Source: Candidatus Thorarchaeota archaeon (GTDB taxonomy: Archaea > Asgardarchaeota > Thorarchaeia > Thorarchaeales > Thorarchaeaceae). From it: a stretch of DNA of 5,800 bases. Shown in pieces: positions 4,620-5,800 of this stretch (position 1 is its first letter; the number at the start of each line of letters is the position of its first letter). The notes beneath the pieces were generated by a model, which was given only the letters and a program-made list of their open reading frames with translations, did no database searches and had not been told where the DNA came from. Where the stretch lies: assembly GCA_029856425.1 (NCBI GenBank), contig JAHQWZ010000134.1, forward strand, positions 1-5,800, in the 5' to 3' direction. Made by a program: the position numbers and the translations under genes.

Positions 4620-5117
4620 ATGAGATCAGATATACGTGCCTCTAGGGGGGAATGGTTCGTGTCGGAGACGTATTGTAATAATAAAGCGTTACTACTCAAC
4701 TGCAATGATACTAATGGTTTGGATTCCAAACCTTTATATGGATTTGGCTTAACTTTCAAACCAGCATTGGTGTGCAATCAGTTTGCAGAATACTCTGGCT
4801 GGTCACATAGTGGCCGAAACTTTGGTCACTTTCGCCCATTAGCAGCATATATTGTGACCAGACAAGATATACTCGAGGCAACTCTGATGGTTCAGAACCA
4901 TGACTGTGTTGTCGCCGGTGCGGCTCAAGATATTGAAGTGCCCTCCCAGGCGGCTGTTAATGGGCGTTCCCCTCTCGAAAGAGCATTTACGGTCAAGACG
5001 GGACCGAATGGTCCCAAGCCAGTTGTGGTAGAAACCGCATATAAATCTCCTATCTCCATTGTAGCGCTCTCGGGGTCGGGTCCTGAGAGCGCTACAGTAT
5101 ACAAAGTGTCAAAGTGA
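4620..5117 (+). CDS. Unrecognised 165-codon ORF, doubtful or remnant
   Basis: The frame is open from ATG 4620 to TGA 5115-5117 but the translation matches no family I know and has no clear motif, signal peptide or membrane helix. In favour of coding: the length is unlikely for random sequence of this composition, and it follows in frame from the 34-codon ORF with its promoter. Against: it has only a weak ribosome binding site, it contains several perfect palindromes and stable stem-loops along its length, and a BRE+TATA promoter lies inside it. If TGA at 4614 and 5115 were read as sense, the frame would extend from 4512 to a TGA at 5196 and a TAG at 5217. It may be a decayed gene, an orphan gene or a non-coding RNA region that happens to be open. 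Confidence 0.3.
   Translation: MRSDIRASRGEWFVSETYCNNKALLLNCNDTNGLDSKPLYGFGLTFKPALVCNQFAEYSGWSHSGRNFGHFRPLAAYIVTRQDILEATLMVQNHDCVVAGAAQDIEVPSQAAVNGRSPLERAFTVKTGPNGPKPVVVETAYKSPISIVALSGSGPESATVYKVSK
4716..4732. promoter_or_regulatory. 17-bp perfect palindrome overlapping a BRE, probable operator
   Basis: GGTTTGGATTCCAAACC is a perfect 8-1-8 palindrome with a T centre, the same architecture as the one at 4425-4441. Its right arm supplies the BRE-like CCAAACC next to the TATA box. Related half-sites GGATTTGG (4740-4747) and CAAACC (4757-4762) lie just downstream. A protein bound here would compete with TFB/TBP, so a repressor site is the simplest reading. As RNA it could also fold with a 3-base loop, but it is upstream of the predicted start. 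Confidence 0.5.
4726..4740 (+). promoter_or_regulatory. BRE plus TATA box, archaeal promoter
   Basis: CCAAACCTTTATATG matches the archaeal BRE-TATA arrangement: an AAA core, two spacer bases, then TTTATAT. Initiation would be expected about 24-26 bases past the TATA centre, near 4761-4766. Nothing that looks like a start codon with a ribosome binding site follows closely in a convincing frame, so the transcript would be a non-coding RNA or a leader of roughly 450 bases for the second MFS gene. Confidence 0.5.
5034..5047 (+). promoter_or_regulatory. Possible proximal TATA box for the second MFS gene
   Basis: AAACCGCATATAAAT contains a TATA-like CATATAAA preceded by GAAACC, a fair BRE. Initiation would fall near 5067-5072, inside the large hairpin, and give a leader of about 140 bases before the TTG at 5212. 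Weaker than the promoters at 4471 and 4726. Confidence 0.3.
5058..5098 (+). repeat. Long GC-rich stem-loop
   Basis: GTAGCGCTCTC (5061-5071) pairs perfectly with GAGAGCGCTAC (5085-5095). With wobbles the helix extends inward by four pairs (5072-5075 with 5081-5084), leaving a 5-base TCGGG loop, and outward by three (5058-5060 with 5096-5098), for about 18 pairs. It is the most stable hairpin in the window. No T-run follows directly, so it is not a standard archaeal terminator; the next T-rich tract is at 5184-5190. It may be a regulatory element in the leader of the second MFS gene. Confidence 0.6.
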
Positions 5118-5196
5118 AGAGCTATGATTCGCAACGCGCCACGCCCTGATTCTGGTTGCTCCATGAGAGTTGCCTTAAGTGAGTTTTCTTCAGAAT

Positions 5197-5203
5197 GAGG
5201 AGG
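5197..5203 (+). promoter_or_regulatory. Strong ribosome binding site deciding a TTG start
   Basis: GAGGAGG ends eight bases before a TTG at 5212 and is the best Shine-Dalgarno in the window. It selects TTG 5212 over an in-frame GTG at 5179, which has no comparable site, and over an internal ATG at 5284 that would lie inside the first membrane helix. Confidence 0.7.
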
Positions 5204-5211
5204 ACCCCGCT

Positions 5212-5800
5212 TTGAGTAGATTAGCAAACGCAATTGGACTACCAGACGCCAATGAAAAGGTCCTTCGACTAGCGAGGGTCTTGATGTTCCTCGGGCCTCT
5301 GGCAAACTTCACTTTTGTTATGAGCACGACCTTTTACCTTATCTTCGTTGCTGAAGCCTTAGGCGGGGGGGACTATATTTCGGGCTTGCCCCTGGTAGCA
5401 ACTCTCATCGTAATCCAGATGGCAGTCCAGCTGGTTCTAGATTATCCGACAGGCGCTATCGGCGACTGGATCGGCCAGAGATACATCATGGCTTCAGCCA
5501 CAATCTGTTATGCAGCTGCATTCTGGCTAGTTTCCATAGTAACTGCTTTGACTCCTTTCTGGTTTCTTGTAGTGATTTATGTGATTCAGGGTCTCGGGAA
5601 CTCGCAGATGAGTGGAGCGTTCAATACCTGGTTTGACAATAACTACAGAGTCGCCATGCCAGGAGACTCGGATAGGAAGCAATATGGTATGTTCTGGGGT
5701 AGGGTGGGCGGAATCATGCAGGTCGTGTCAACTGCAGCTCTAATTCCTGGGAGCATCCTCGCGGCAGTTTTCGGAAGAGCCTGGGGGTTTCAACTGCAGG
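5212..5800 (+). CDS. Second MFS transporter, N-terminal part (runs off the window)
   Basis: The first 196 codons are open to the window edge. A short polar N-terminus is followed by hydrophobic helices near residues 22-46, 60-78, 92-112 and 116-130. The MFS motif between helices 2 and 3 reads DYPTGAIGDWIGQR (77-90), with the acidic residue and PTG typical of the group whose helix 2 ends in E/D-x-PTG-x-x-x-D. A SGAFNTWFDNNY segment (134-145) follows helix 4, and further helices begin near 158. This is a different MFS subgroup from the transporter at 2634-3893, so the pair is not a recent duplication. Substrate unknown. The start is TTG with a strong GAGGAGG upstream; rare-start initiation may keep expression low. 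The preceding ~450 bases hold promoters and stem-loops that could control it. Confidence 0.85.
   Translation, partial: MSRLANAIGLPDANEKVLRLARVLMFLGPLANFTFVMSTTFYLIFVAEALGGGDYISGLPLVATLIVIQMAVQLVLDYPTGAIGDWIGQRYIMASATICYAAAFWLVSIVTALTPFWFLVVIYVIQGLGNSQMSGAFNTWFDNNYRVAMPGDSDRKQYGMFWGRVGGIMQVVSTAALIPGSILAAVFGRAWGFQLQ

Larger units (their letters stand above)
4762..5100 (+). ncRNA. Candidate structured RNA or long 5' leader
   Basis: Downstream of the BRE/TATA lies a chain of stem-loops. TGCAA/TTGCA is at 4773-4787. A 9-bp outer helix CTGGTCACA/TGTGACCAG (4799-4807 with 4853-4861) encloses a 10-bp hairpin (4809-4818 with 4821-4830). Then come ATGGTTC/GAACCAT (4887-4901), GCCG/CGGC (4914-4924), GGGACC-GAAT-GGTCCC (5000-5015), TGTGGT-AGAA-ACCGCA (5024-5039) and a long terminal hairpin (5058-5098). 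In the imperfect helices the wobbles are G.U when read as plus-strand RNA and would be A.C on the minus strand, which favours plus-strand function. I do not recognise a known RNA class (not tRNA, rRNA or an obvious RNase P or SRP core). The ends are guesses from the promoter and the last hairpin. Confidence 0.35.

Noticed and set aside
4425..5100. CRISPR array or tandem repeats
   Set aside because: The palindromes differ in sequence and there are no regularly spaced identical repeats.
4925..5305. 126-codon minus-strand ORF
   Set aside because: Runs antisense into the well-supported start of the second MFS gene, has no recognisable domain, and spans the large hairpin, whose symmetry makes both strands open.

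Overview
The window looks archaeal. Several gene starts are preceded by TATA-type boxes and by ribosome binding sites close to GGAGGTGA, one promoter has an excellent BRE plus TATA, and I see no bacterial -35/-10 pairs. The gene mix (P-type ATPase, fatty-acid type 3-hydroxyacyl-CoA dehydrogenase, bacteriohemerythrin, CbiX-like chelatase, two major facilitator transporters) and the mid-range base composition would fit an Asgard archaeon such as a Thorarchaeota-like lineage. That placement is an inference from protein flavour, not something the sequence proves.

Layout. Bases 1-195 hold the C-terminal end of a cation-transporting P-type ATPase (+). It converges on a monoacylglycerol-lipase-like alpha/beta hydrolase (-, 192-1034), and the two stop codons share one CTAG. 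Next on the minus strand is a full-length 3-hydroxyacyl-CoA dehydrogenase (1131-2012) broken only by an in-frame TGA at codon 69. A hairpin with a T-rich tail and a small palindrome separate it from the lipase. A divergent intergenic region (2013-2166) leads to a plus-strand cluster: bacteriohemerythrin (2167-2589), a 12-TM MFS transporter (2634-3893) and a CbiX/ferrochelatase-like protein (3905-4426). The last of these is also continuous except for one in-frame TAG at codon 67. The window closes with the first 196 residues of a second, different MFS transporter (5212 to the edge).

The unexplained part is 4425-5211, about 790 bases with no recognisable gene. It carries a strong TATA box in front of a 34-codon ORF, and an unrecognised 165-codon ORF in the same frame behind a TGA. 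It also has a textbook BRE+TATA whose BRE lies inside a perfect 17-bp palindrome, and a run of stem-loops ending in a long GC-rich hairpin about 115 bases before the second MFS start. The stems that contain wobbles have G.U pairs when read as plus-strand RNA. I regard this as a candidate regulated structured RNA or long 5' leader of the transporter. The competing view is a decayed or interrupted protein gene.

The hydrolase and dehydrogenase suggest lipid or fatty-acyl-CoA metabolism. The hemerythrin-MFS-chelatase cluster suggests a link between oxygen or iron binding, transport and tetrapyrrole or metal chemistry, but the transporter substrate cannot be read from sequence. Two conserved enzymes, and possibly a third ORF, each interrupted by a single stop in 3.5 kb is the other main point to check.
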